DNA from: Thermoprotei archaeon
Lineage (GTDB): Archaea; Thermoproteota; Thermoprotei; QMSL01; B3-G16
NCBI GenBank assembly: GCA_021162845.1
Contig: JAGGXX010000019.1
Coordinates: 1 to 38,297, forward strand
DNA length: 38,297 bases
Direction: 5' to 3'
Positions within the stretch are counted from its first letter, which is position 1, and every line of letters starts with the position of its first letter. A program made the position numbers and the translations under genes. The notes under the pieces were generated by a model. That model was not told the DNA's origin, did not search any database, and saw nothing but the letters and a program-made list of their open reading frames with translations. Shown in pieces: positions 6,881 to 14,700 of this stretch.

Positions 6881-7825
6881 TTAAGTGGTTCGGCTTTCTC
6901 GTGTTCTTGGGTTTTGCCCTTGTTCTAGTTTCTTTGATATTGTGATTAGCGCGTGGAATGTTATCGCGCTCGTCGCTAGTATTGTTCCTAGGAATAGCGC
7001 GCCTAGGGCTACTAGGGCTATTGGTACTGAGAAGTACCTGGTCTTGTTGAATAGCCATATTAGGTATGTCGTGAGCGCTATGCCTGTGATGAGGCTTGCG
7101 GCGCTCGGTATCCCTATGTATATGAGCGGCCTTTCCAGTGCTACTAGTTTTATTAACGTCATGAGTAGTTCTGCCCCGTGTGCTAGTGGGTTTTTCTTTG
7201 ATGGTTTCTCCACGTCGTAGCGTATGGTTATGGGGGTTTCCGTTATTTTCAGGTTTGCTTGGGATGCTATTTCGAGTATTTGTAGGCTTACGCCCATGCC
7301 CGTTTCGGTTAGTTTTGGTGCTATGTTTTGAAGTGCTTTTTGGCTATATGCGCGATAGCCTGACTGTGCGTCTGTTATGCCTAGTTTTGTGGTTATATTC
7401 GCTAAGCGGGTTATCGTTTTTATGCCTAGTTTTCTATATGTTGGTATCTTTTCTTTAAGTGTTTGCAGGAATCTGGATCCTATGACTATGTCGGCTTTTC
7501 CTTCTATTATCGGTTTTACTAGTTGTGGTATTTGGTTTGGATTATGTTGTCCATCAGCGTCTAGTGTTATGGCTATGTCCGCGCCTAATTCTAGGGCTTT
7601 TCTTAATAACGTGGTTATTGCGGCTCCGTATCCCATGTTTTTCTCGTGTTTTATGACGGTTGCTCCCATTCTCTCTGCTATTTGTGCTGTGTGGTCCGTT
7701 GATCCGTCGTCGCATACTATTATTTTGTCTACGTGTTTTTCCGCTTCGAGTATTACGGCTGCTATGCTCCTTTCCTCGTTGTAGGCGGGTATACATGCTA
7801 TTACGTATGGTTTTCGTTCGTTCAT
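6881..7825 (-). CDS. Family 2 glycosyltransferase with C-terminal membrane hairpin
   Basis: About 314 residues from the ATG at 7825; an in-frame TTG at 7849 lies only about 12-20 bases from the likely TATA (ATATATTC near 7860). The GT-A domain begins ACIPAYNEE, with DDGSTD for nucleotide binding and LDADGQH as the DxD metal site. GSRF and QSGYRAYS follow, as in dolichyl-phosphate-mannose synthase-like and polyprenol-sugar transferases. Two hydrophobic helices near the C-terminus (IYIGIPSAASLITGIAL; VPIALVALGALFLGTIL) anchor it in the membrane. Its role is probably transfer of a sugar from a nucleotide donor to a polyprenyl phosphate for S-layer or N-glycan assembly. The flippase downstream (9847) could use such lipid-linked sugars; acceptor and sugar are unknown. 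Confidence 0.85.
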   Translation of the reverse strand: MNERKPYVIACIPAYNEERSIAAVILEAEKHVDKIIVCDDGSTDHTAQIAERMGATVIKHEKNMGYGAAITTLLRKALELGADIAITLDADGQHNPNQIPQLVKPIIEGKADIVIGSRFLQTLKEKIPTYRKLGIKTITRLANITTKLGITDAQSGYRAYSQKALQNIAPKLTETGMGVSLQILEIASQANLKITETPITIRYDVEKPSKKNPLAHGAELLMTLIKLVALERPLIYIGIPSAASLITGIALTTYLIWLFNKTRYFSVPIALVALGALFLGTILATSAITFHALITISKKLEQGQNPRTRESRTT

Positions 7826-7993
7826 CTTCTCTATTTCGTTATTATTCAATTTAGTTATGAATATATTGTTAATTGTTGGGTATTTGGATCAAGCACTTAC
7901 TTTAATGCTGAGAGGGCGTTCTTCGGTGGCTGATGGCATCCTGAAAATGGGGAGGAGTCTTTCTTCTCATCTCCTTCGTTTGCGTTAAGGGCT

Positions 7994-8812
7994 TTATACC
8001 TTGGTGTATATCTCTATTCCGAGTAGCCTCGATGCCTCTATGGCCTTGTCCTCTGCGTAGGGGGCTATCATGAGTAGCCTGTCTGGCTTTCTTCCGGTCT
8101 TCCTCTGGTAGAGTTCTGCTTTTCTCTTGAACTGGTATACGTCGGATCTCCTGATGTGTGATGATACTTCTATGAGTATTAGCTTGGTGTCTTTTATGGC
8201 GATGTCTATTTCTACTTGGCTTGGGTACCCGAATACTATGCCTGTTTCGTCGAAGGCGGTCCATCTCTTGACTTTCAGTCCTAGCTCCTTCTCCAGTAGG
8301 CCCCTTAGGCCTTCTCTGAAGGCTTCCTCGCTCATTATCCCCCATCTGGCGCCTATGGCCGCTATATGCCTGTTGACGAGCTCGAAGCCCCTGTTCATGT
8401 CCTCCCTCAGCTTTATTAGTTCCTCCTCGTGCCTTTTGAGTATCTCGTCGTGTCTTCTGAAGCCGGCGTTCATGTCCTCTCTGAGCCTGGCTATTTCGGC
8501 TGCGTGTCTCTCAAGTATCTCGTCATGCCTCTTAAACCCCTCTGTCATGTCCTTTCTAAGCCTTATCAGCTCCTCCTCGTATCTCTTGAAGCCTTCCATC
8601 ATGTCCTTTCTTAGTTTGGCGAGCTCTTCGTCGTGCCTCTTGAAGCCCTCTGTCATGTCCCTTCTTAGCTTTATCAGCTCCTCCTCGTGCCTGTTGAGCC
8701 TTTCTAATATCTCCTTTAAGCCTATGAGGCCTGCTACGGCGTACCTGAATTCCTCATCCTCCTTCAGTAGCTTTAGGATCTCTGACTTGAGGTTAGCTGG
8801 CTTTGCGCTCAT
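7994..8812 (-). CDS. Repeat coiled-coil protein with PD-(D/E)XK-like domain (DUF3782-like)
   Basis: A 272-residue protein. Residues 41-144 are five tandem units: three of 18 residues with consensus R-[HY]-x-E-E-L-x-[KR]-L-R-x-D-M-x-E-G-F-K, then two of 25 in which a heptad (RHDEILx) is added. This predicts a long coiled coil. The C-terminal ~120 residues hold a nuclease-like core, VEIDIAI then LILIEVSSHIRRSDVYQFK. Usual DUF3782/PD-(D/E)XK members have E-x-K here, whereas this has E-V-S, so catalysis may rely on a migrated Lys or be lost. It is monocistronic, between a glycosyltransferase and a toxin-antitoxin pseudogene. The truncated gene at 1-261 looks like a relative with the same E-V-S. 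Confidence 0.75.
   Translation of the reverse strand: MSAKPANLKSEILKLLKEDEEFRYAVAGLIGLKEILERLNRHEEELIKLRRDMTEGFKRHDEELAKLRKDMMEGFKRYEEELIRLRKDMTEGFKRHDEILERHAAEIARLREDMNAGFRRHDEILKRHEEELIKLREDMNRGFELVNRHIAAIGARWGIMSEEAFREGLRGLLEKELGLKVKRWTAFDETGIVFGYPSQVEIDIAIKDTKLILIEVSSHIRRSDVYQFKRKAELYQRKTGRKPDRLLMIAPYAEDKAIEASRLLGIEIYTKV
8381..8692 (-). repeat. Tandem 54/75-bp coding repeats
   Basis: Five in-frame direct repeats inside the coiled-coil gene: three units of 54 bp followed by two of 75 bp (54 plus one heptad, 21 bp). On the plus strand the recurring core is CTCCTCGTGCCT...; unit-to-unit similarity is high enough to see by eye at the DNA level. Copy number of such repeats often varies between strains by slippage or recombination. 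Confidence 0.7.
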
Positions 8813-8975
8813 CTCGTATAATAGGGCGTTGTGTCCTTATTTTAGGCTTGTCCGTGTCTTTCGCCTTCACGCGGTTAGCTTATGACCGGCTCATCATCTT
8901 GGCGCCTTGAGGGGATTACTCGGCATGATTATCGGTCGGTTAATGGGTTAAGCGCTTTCTAGGCCTGATGGCCCT

Positions 8976-9642
8976 TTAGTCTAAGCGGGTTGTTTCGTTG
9001 ATTATCCTGGTTGCTTCTCGCATGTCCAGTAGTTCCATTAGGGCCCCTTGTCCTGAGCCATAATATCTCGTTGGTGTCTTTGATGATTATTGGTATGCCG
9101 TCTAGGGCTTCTAGGATCATCTCCAGCGGTGCGCTGTTGAGGCATATTAGGTCCACTTTTTCCTCGTTTGCGTTAAGTGCTTCGGCTATGTCTATTTGCA
9201 GGCTCCCTAGGTCGTAGAGGCTGTACCCTTCGGGTAGGAGGACGGCTATATCGTAATCGCCTTTTAGTTCATAGCCCTTGGTTCTGCCGCCGAAGGGGAA
9301 TGCGGCATTGACCTTATCCCTTAAGGTATGTGCGAGCGCGTCGATTAGGCTTTTCAGGCATTTGTACTCCTCTGGGTCTACGTTCCTTTTGCGAAGTCCG
9401 CTGAGGATTGTGGACGATATCCTCGGTGCGTCGTGTCTGAGTCTTTTCGCTGCTTGGAGCACTTTATCCCTGTCTATTATTGCGTATGTATATGCGAGTA
9501 TGTTTCTCATGCCCGCCATGGATCTCAGTAACTTGGCGTCTTCCTGGCTTAGGATTCCGGTGTCATGGAGTAAGGGGCCGATCTCTGGGTATGCTTTGGG
9601 CCTTTCTGTTTCCCGTGATGGCAGAGGGATTTTTGCCTTCTC
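8976..9642 (-). pseudogene. Decayed HEPN-MNT (HepT-MntA order) fusion gene
   Basis: The longest open part (8959-9519) encodes the end of a HepT HEPN domain followed by an MNT domain. Reading upstream in the same frame continues the HEPN homology (PKAYPEIGPLLHDTGILSQ) until an in-frame TGA at 9643-9645, and the N-terminal half of HepT is absent. At the 3' end a one-base shift near 9041-9052 (GGGGCCC run) restores a natural tail (ALMELLDMREATRIINETTR) ending at TAA 8976-8978. The toxin motif reads RNILAYTY, so the catalytic His of R-x4-H-x-Y is Tyr. The MNT motif reads GGRTKGYELKGDYD, with Gly for Ser. All point to an inactive relic in the opposite domain order to the intact fusions nearby. Confidence 0.72.
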
Positions 9643-9732
9643 TCATTCCCTTAGCGCTTCTCGATGGCGTATTAGGGGGAGTACGGATGACCATGGCTGT
9701 TCGTTTTTAGAGATCTCTCATCGGCCTTCTGA

Positions 9733-9782
9733 GGTGTTAGATTCAGAACTCGCACAGAGGCGAAAAATTGGAATCTAACACC
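9733..9782. repeat. 50-bp inverted-repeat element, copy 1
   Basis: Perfect 12-bp arms GGTGTTAGATTC (9733-9744) and GAATCTAACACC (9771-9782) around a 26-nt loop. A second copy with identical arms and identical loop length but different loop sequence lies at 11603-11652. This copy is 65 bases downstream of the flippase stop and coincides with the broken 5' end of the HEPN-MNT pseudogene. It could be a 3'-end hairpin, a recombination site or a small mobile element; see findings. Confidence 0.75.
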
Positions 9783-9846
9783 AGAGGGCTGGGTTCCCTC
9801 TTCCCCACTTTGGATGGGGTTTTAGTGCTGGGGGATCCTTCTCTCA

Positions 9847-11358
9847 TTACGGCTTTGCTTTGGTGTCTTTTGACGTGGACGTTGGTTTCTTCATCCTTGT
9901 GAGCAATGCCCTTTTCGGTGCTAGCTTTTTGACTAGTTCCCTTATCTCGTCCTGCGGGATCACCTCGAGCTTCATGTAGGTTATGGATGGGATTAGGAGT
10001 ATGAGGGGCATGCCCAGGGGCCATGGTAGGTGTGCTAGACGGCAGGCTAGTGCTGTGGTTGAGGGAACCGCGAGTAGGGTCGCTATTTCGCGCCAGTTTA
10101 TCCTGAAGTTGAGCTTTTTGGCTATGTGGATTGCGGTGGCCATTCCGGCTATGGTTCCCGCTAGGAATGCCGTTGCCGCGCCTCTTCCCCCGGCCATCGG
10201 CGTTAGTGCCACATATAATGTCGTCCTCGTGATGTTGGTGGCTAGCCCTAGCTCTAGTACTAAGCGGTATATGCCGTAGGCGTATGTTAGGGTGTTGATC
10301 CCGGTTGCTATCGTCGATGGGATTATCGCGATGGAGAGTACCGCTAGTGCTGGGTGGGCCTCTCGGTATTCCGGCTTGAGCGTCGCTAGCAGTACGTCGC
10401 CGTAGACTGCTAATACCGCTGTTAGCGGTGCCGTGATTAGTAAGGAGATCTTCATGGCTTCCCAAGTCGTCCTCTTCCTCATGTCTTTCATGCCGCTGAG
10501 GACGGGGTAGGCTATGTTGAATATTGCCAGGGGTATGGCTAGGACCGCGGTCGCGACGGCGTAAGCTATGGAGTATAGCCCGGCTTTGTGGGCTCCATGG
10601 TAGCCGTAGACTATGGGGACTCCGAGGTTCGTCCCGAGCAGGTATATCAGCCCGGGTATCCACGTGACGATTCCGGCTTGGAGGATGGGATGGGCCTGCC
10701 TGAGCGATATGTCTGGCTTGGGGAAGAGGGCCTGTTTCATCGAGATTAAGGTGTATGCGGTCAGGGCTACTAATGTGGGTATCAGGTAGCCTAGGGCTAT
10801 GCCTAATGCCTTGAGCCCGAGCAGGATTAGGGTTACGCCTAGCATCAGTCTGGCAGTGGAAGATGAGACGCTGACGAGCATTACTATCTTGGTCCTGAGC
10901 GTGGAGATGTATAGTGCCCTGAATAGCGAGTTCATGTTTGAGGCGATCACTAAGGCTGCGACGATTAGGATGAATTGGCCCGGTATCCGTAGCACCGTGC
11001 TGAGGTGATCCCTGAACGCTAGGAGCAGAGCGACGGTGGTGGCTGAGGGCGCTGCTAGCATGGCTAGCGCTGAGGCCGTGTAGCCCCTTAATTTCTCGAG
11101 ATTATTCTCCGCATGGGCTTTCCCGAGTAGGCGTTGGATGCCCGTGGGTATGCCCAGTAGGGTGATCCCGGATATTATGCTGGCTATGTTGATCACCATG
11201 GATGCTGTTCCCACGTCTTCGGGCGTCGTGAGCCTTGCGGTCACCAGCCAGTAGAGGTAGCCGAGCAGATTGGCTACTATCATGCCGATGTAGAGGTGGA
11301 GGGCCCCTCGGATTACCTCGGCTAGCTCTGATAATCCCGGGTTTTGGGCATCGCTCAA
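9847..11358 (-). CDS. Wzx-like polysaccharide/lipid-linked oligosaccharide flippase
   Basis: A 503-residue, very hydrophobic protein with about 12-14 predicted membrane helices, starting VIRGALHLYIGMIVANLLGYLY. The pattern G-Y-x-Y-W-L-x-x-x-R and I-G-x-Q-R-x-L-G is shared with the paralogue at 33076-34560, and both fit the MATE/MVF-type polysaccharide exporter group. The C-terminus is a basic, Lys/Thr/Ser-rich cytoplasmic tail. The start is a TTG at 11358 with TAATTAAAC about 25 bases upstream, implying a leaderless mRNA; no in-frame ATG precedes it. Its expected role is flipping lipid-linked glycans across the membrane for surface glycan assembly. It stands alone between two copies of an inverted-repeat element. 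Confidence 0.85.
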   Translation of the reverse strand: MSDAQNPGLSELAEVIRGALHLYIGMIVANLLGYLYWLVTARLTTPEDVGTASMVINIASIISGITLLGIPTGIQRLLGKAHAENNLEKLRGYTASALAMLAAPSATTVALLLAFRDHLSTVLRIPGQFILIVAALVIASNMNSLFRALYISTLRTKIVMLVSVSSSTARLMLGVTLILLGLKALGIALGYLIPTLVALTAYTLISMKQALFPKPDISLRQAHPILQAGIVTWIPGLIYLLGTNLGVPIVYGYHGAHKAGLYSIAYAVATAVLAIPLAIFNIAYPVLSGMKDMRKRTTWEAMKISLLITAPLTAVLAVYGDVLLATLKPEYREAHPALAVLSIAIIPSTIATGINTLTYAYGIYRLVLELGLATNITRTTLYVALTPMAGGRGAATAFLAGTIAGMATAIHIAKKLNFRINWREIATLLAVPSTTALACRLAHLPWPLGMPLILLIPSITYMKLEVIPQDEIRELVKKLAPKRALLTRMKKPTSTSKDTKAKP

Positions 11359-11730
11359 GTGGATACACCGCGCGTTTAATTACGCCCTAGTTTATTTTAC
11401 CCCTTGTTCTCTATCTCCGATTCCATTATATAGGTGACAGTTGCATGATCGGAGCTTCACCTCATGGCCTATTGTAACCATGACATGTTCCAGCCCTTCG
11501 AGTTCGGACCTCTTCGCCCCTTTTACTCCGGATCACCTTATTGTAAAAACGAAGGATGAGGGCTATCTAATGCTTTTCCTTTGAGGCGCAAGCTCCTTCG
11601 CAGGTGTTAGATTCAAAAAATCTAGTGGGCTGAGTTTTTAGAATCTAACACCCTCATGTTTTATTGGAAGTAACGTGATGTAATGAGCGTCATCGGGAAG
11701 ATTCGAAATATGTAAAATGTGGGCGTGGGT
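11359..11730. other. Intergenic region between flippase and phosphodiesterase genes
   Basis: 372 bases without a convincing gene. It holds the flippase TATA box (near 11378-11386) and, at 11603-11652, copy 2 of the inverted-repeat element. The stretch 11400-11600 shows no open frame with family resemblance and no tRNA-like arms. The plus-strand G+T excess of the preceding 11 kb ends about here. Confidence 0.6.
11603..11652. repeat. 50-bp inverted-repeat element, copy 2
   Basis: Arms GGTGTTAGATTC (11603-11614) and GAATCTAACACC (11641-11652) are identical to copy 1 at 9733-9782, and the loop is again 26 nt. Here the pairing can be extended imperfectly by A/T runs inside the arms (AAAAAATC with GAGTTTTTA). 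The preceding CTTC-N2-A is also shared with copy 1. It lies 79 bases downstream of the phosphodiesterase-family stop codon and upstream of the flippase promoter. Confidence 0.75.
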
Positions 11731-13665
11731 TCACGTTAGTATCTCGTGCAGTACCCTTCCCTCGCTATCCCTTGGGGGCGGTATGCCCAGTACGTGTGCT
11801 ATCGTGGGGGCGACGTCTATTAGCCTTACGGGCCTCTTGAGCTTAACACCTCTTTCGATCCCGGGTCCCTTCATTATGAGGACCGCTGCGTTTGAGAAGT
11901 CACCGACCTTCTCGTTCGGGAGATAGTATCCGTGTATTCCGGTGACCCTGGCCTGATTCCTCATGATCCAATCCTTGTTCAGGTGTTCATCCGTGGCCAT
12001 ATATGTGAGCAGATCCTCTAGGGGCCCACACCAGATCGTGTATGGGGGCCTTAGGAAGTATATGACGTCGCCTGTGCGCTCATCCCCCATCCCTATGTTG
12101 ACCGATTCCTCCTTTGTAAGCACCATCGTCGTAGCCCTCTCACCCGTCTCTGGGTCCCTTAGGCGCTGGAGTACGTCTATCACCTGTTCCCTTACGTCCT
12201 CATACTCCTCTGGCTTGACCACGCCTTGGGGGTCCCTGCCCTTTAGGTTCACCCAGACCATGAGCGGCTCGATCCATGGGAAAGCCCTCGTCTTGTTCCA
12301 GTCCACCGCGTACATGCCCGTCGGATCCCGTTTATATTCGAGTAGTCCCTCATCAATGAATACCCTGCGTATGTTAATGGTCCTCCAGGCAGGGACCGCG
12401 GCATGATCTGAGACCACGACCACTAACGTGTCATGTGATGCGCATGACTTTAACAGATGTCCCACGAACTCATCGACTATCTTATAGGACTCCTCGTAGA
12501 ACTTCCAGGCGATTTCGGCTTTATCCTCATCATAGAACGGGAACTCCTTATGGAGGTAGCCCAGGAACCTATGGTTGACCCCGTCCATTATGTGGTAGTG
12601 CAGGAAGCAGAGCCTCCAGGAGTTCTTATTCTTGAGGTAGGCGGCCATCCTGGCGAGCCTCAGTGCCTCCACCCTTTGCCTGATCAGGAACTCGGCTTCT
12701 TCGCCGAATATGTCGTACTCAAGCCTCCTCTTGGGCTCCATAGCGGCGATCTCGTCACCTAGATAATGAGTGTTCCTCAGGATTTCCTCCTCCATACCGC
12801 TCGGATCCATCCACCCCTCGGCGGTGAAGACCTCGGATCTCCGTAACTTCAAGCCGTTCTCAAGCGGCTCGACTAGCTTCACCTTGAAGAGGCACTTGAT
12901 GATGCCTCCCTTAGTCCCCCCGCTCCACTTATTGCCTTCGGCTATTTTCAGCTTAACTTCGATCCAGTCGCTCCATCCCCCGCGCTCCACGATCTCGAAC
13001 TTAGCTCCTCTCGGGATAGCGATCCTGTAGCCCGTGCCATCCGGATCGAAGGCGTAGAGCTTTACTGAGGCCTGCTCCTCTACGAGGCCTCCCTCAATGG
13101 TTAAGTTGAAGGCCATCACCAGTTTGACGCTTGAGAGGCCTATGTCCCTGCCGTCTAGTAGCTTGACCTCAGGGGCTTCGGCGGTGATCGTACGCTCCTC
13201 GGGCCCGCTCACTATCCTGGGCACGGATTCGGGCATGGGCCACGTATAGAGGCATACATGCCCGTGTTTCATATTGCCGGGCCAGCAAGCGGGGTAATTT
13301 AGCACCAGGGACGGTATCCCATGCCTGTCGGCTACATTCCATATGTATTCAGCCTTACAGTACCTCGTTAGTTGTCCCCTGGACCTACGCTTCTGGCCGA
13401 GCTCAAACGGCTCGCCGGGTATATGCATGTAGAAGCTCGCGACGCCATGGGTGGCCGTGGTCGCTCCGGTGGCTATGGTGGTCCAGTTGGTTGGCGTATC
13501 GGTCGGGGGACAGGGTAAAGCCTCAGCCATAACGCCCTCTTCAATCAAATGCTTGATATTAGGCATCAACCCTTCCTCGGCGAAACGTTCCATGAAGTAG
13601 TACATCGCGCCGTCGAGACCGATAACCAGGACATCCTTAACCCTACCTACCATTTTAAGCACCAT
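11731..13665 (-). CDS. Alkaline phosphatase superfamily phosphodiesterase/nucleotide pyrophosphatase-type enzyme
   Basis: A 644-residue protein. Metal-site motifs are in order. VIGLDGA holds the first Asp (D18). TDTPTNWTTIATG holds the nucleophile Thr (T57) and Asn ligand (N60), as in type I phosphodiesterases. VVVSDHA gives the Asp-His pair, and GIHGYYLP gives the late His. The C-terminus RLIDVAPTIAHVLGIPPP is the common end of the fold. A ~200-residue insertion between the nucleophile region and residue ~300 is beta-rich and probably shapes substrate choice. No signal peptide, so it is probably cytoplasmic. The start is ATG at 13665, with a second ATG four codons in. The substrate is unknown; the glycerophosphodiesterase gene next door is divergent. 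Confidence 0.83.
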   Translation of the reverse strand: MVLKMVGRVKDVLVIGLDGAMYYFMERFAEEGLMPNIKHLIEEGVMAEALPCPPTDTPTNWTTIATGATTATHGVASFYMHIPGEPFELGQKRRSRGQLTRYCKAEYIWNVADRHGIPSLVLNYPACWPGNMKHGHVCLYTWPMPESVPRIVSGPEERTITAEAPEVKLLDGRDIGLSSVKLVMAFNLTIEGGLVEEQASVKLYAFDPDGTGYRIAIPRGAKFEIVERGGWSDWIEVKLKIAEGNKWSGGTKGGIIKCLFKVKLVEPLENGLKLRRSEVFTAEGWMDPSGMEEEILRNTHYLGDEIAAMEPKRRLEYDIFGEEAEFLIRQRVEALRLARMAAYLKNKNSWRLCFLHYHIMDGVNHRFLGYLHKEFPFYDEDKAEIAWKFYEESYKIVDEFVGHLLKSCASHDTLVVVVSDHAAVPAWRTINIRRVFIDEGLLEYKRDPTGMYAVDWNKTRAFPWIEPLMVWVNLKGRDPQGVVKPEEYEDVREQVIDVLQRLRDPETGERATTMVLTKEESVNIGMGDERTGDVIYFLRPPYTIWCGPLEDLLTYMATDEHLNKDWIMRNQARVTGIHGYYLPNEKVGDFSNAAVLIMKGPGIERGVKLKRPVRLIDVAPTIAHVLGIPPPRDSEGRVLHEILT

Positions 13666-13936
13666 TAATGACGTCCAGATAATACTCCTATCCTGGTGTT
13701 CAGTTATAAACGTAAGCGGAAAAGCTACCTTCGATAATAAATCCTTCTAGCCTAAGGGCATGTACGTAAAGTGCATGAGAGGAGCGTGTTGGCATAGGGG
13801 GTGATGATGGAAAGTTATCGGGAAAGCTGGAGATGTGCGAGCGTGGGGATGATAGCTGAGGGGAATGGAGGTGAAGTGGTTCTTAATGGAAGGTCGTCCA
13901 TTCTAAGCTTAAATCCCTATCACATGAGATCCTTTA

Positions 13937-14659
13937 GTGGCGATAGGCGATATGAGGTTTGAGGATCTTAAAGGCGGCTTCTTCATAGTAGCTCATCGTG
14001 GCGCGAGCGGTTATGAGCCGGAGAATACGATCAGGGCCGTCAGACGAGCTCTTGATATGAGGGTGGATGCCGTGGAAGTGGACGTCAGGCTATCTAAGGA
14101 CGGAGTTCCCGTGGTAATGCATGATGAAACGGTGGATAGGACCACTGATGGCAGCGGCAGGGTTGACGAAATGACCTTAGAGGAGCTGAGGAGGCTGGAT
14201 GCGGGTAAGGGCGAGAGGATCCCCTTGCTGAGGGAGGTATTGGAGGAGGTTAAGGGAAGAGCCGTGCTTTTCGTGGAGATAAAGGTCGAGGAAGCCGCGA
14301 TTCCAGCCCTAAGTATAGTAGAGGATGAGGGAATGTTGGATGAGGTCCTCTTCATATCCTTCAGCGGGGACTCCGTTCGGGCTATTAAGGACCATAATCC
14401 AGACGCGCATATAGGCCTGATATACTCTAAACCTTCTAATGGAATCGTCGAGGCGAAGGGGTTAGGATGTGAGGCGGTATTGCCGTTCTATAGGCTGGCC
14501 ACGGAGAAGGCGATAGCGTTCGCCCATAGGTTGAAGATGCTGGTAATAGCTTGGACCATAGACGACTTTCAGGTCGCAAAGACCTTGAAGGATAAGGGCG
14601 TGGATGGGATCGCGACGAACTATCCCGATAGGATACTACCTTTAAAGAGGACTACTTAG
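13937..14659 (+). CDS. Glycerophosphodiester phosphodiesterase
   Basis: Up to 240 residues. HRGASGYEPENT (H20, R21) opens the TIM barrel, followed by VEVDVRLSKDG with the metal-binding Glu/Asp and VVMHDETVDRTT with the catalytic H62. FVEIKVE supplies a further acidic ligand, and the C-terminal WTIDD and GVDGIATNYPD are family hallmarks. It hydrolyses glycerophosphodiesters to glycerol phosphate plus an alcohol, here probably in archaeal lipid-headgroup turnover, and it is cytoplasmic with no signal peptide. The GTG at 13937 lies about 25 bases after TTAAAT (leaderless possibility), and an ATG at 13952 is equally plausible. Confidence 0.9.
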   Translation: MAIGDMRFEDLKGGFFIVAHRGASGYEPENTIRAVRRALDMRVDAVEVDVRLSKDGVPVVMHDETVDRTTDGSGRVDEMTLEELRRLDAGKGERIPLLREVLEEVKGRAVLFVEIKVEEAAIPALSIVEDEGMLDEVLFISFSGDSVRAIKDHNPDAHIGLIYSKPSNGIVEAKGLGCEAVLPFYRLATEKAIAFAHRLKMLVIAWTIDDFQVAKTLKDKGVDGIATNYPDRILPLKRTT

Positions 14660-14700
14660 GATTATACATTCAACGCTTAGACTATGGAGCACGCGTTCCC

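Noticed and set aside
7902-8345. 147-codon frame inside the coiled-coil gene
   Set aside because: Arg/Gln/Thr-rich shadow frame of the 7994-8812 gene.
8880-8910. Minus-strand ATGATGA suggesting another C/D box RNA
   Set aside because: No CTGA at a 12-nt distance and no partner boxes.
9743-10663. 306-codon minus-strand frame overlapping the flippase
   Set aside because: Low-complexity His/Arg/Ser/Pro product; the other frame gives a clean multi-helix membrane protein.
11480-11530. CTTCGAGTTCGGACC resembling a tRNA T-arm
   Set aside because: No acceptor, D or anticodon stems can be built around it.
13801-13858. Possible C/D box RNA (GTGATGA ... CTGA)
   Set aside because: Outer boxes exist but D' and C' are absent at the required 12-nt spacing, and C to D is 47 nt.
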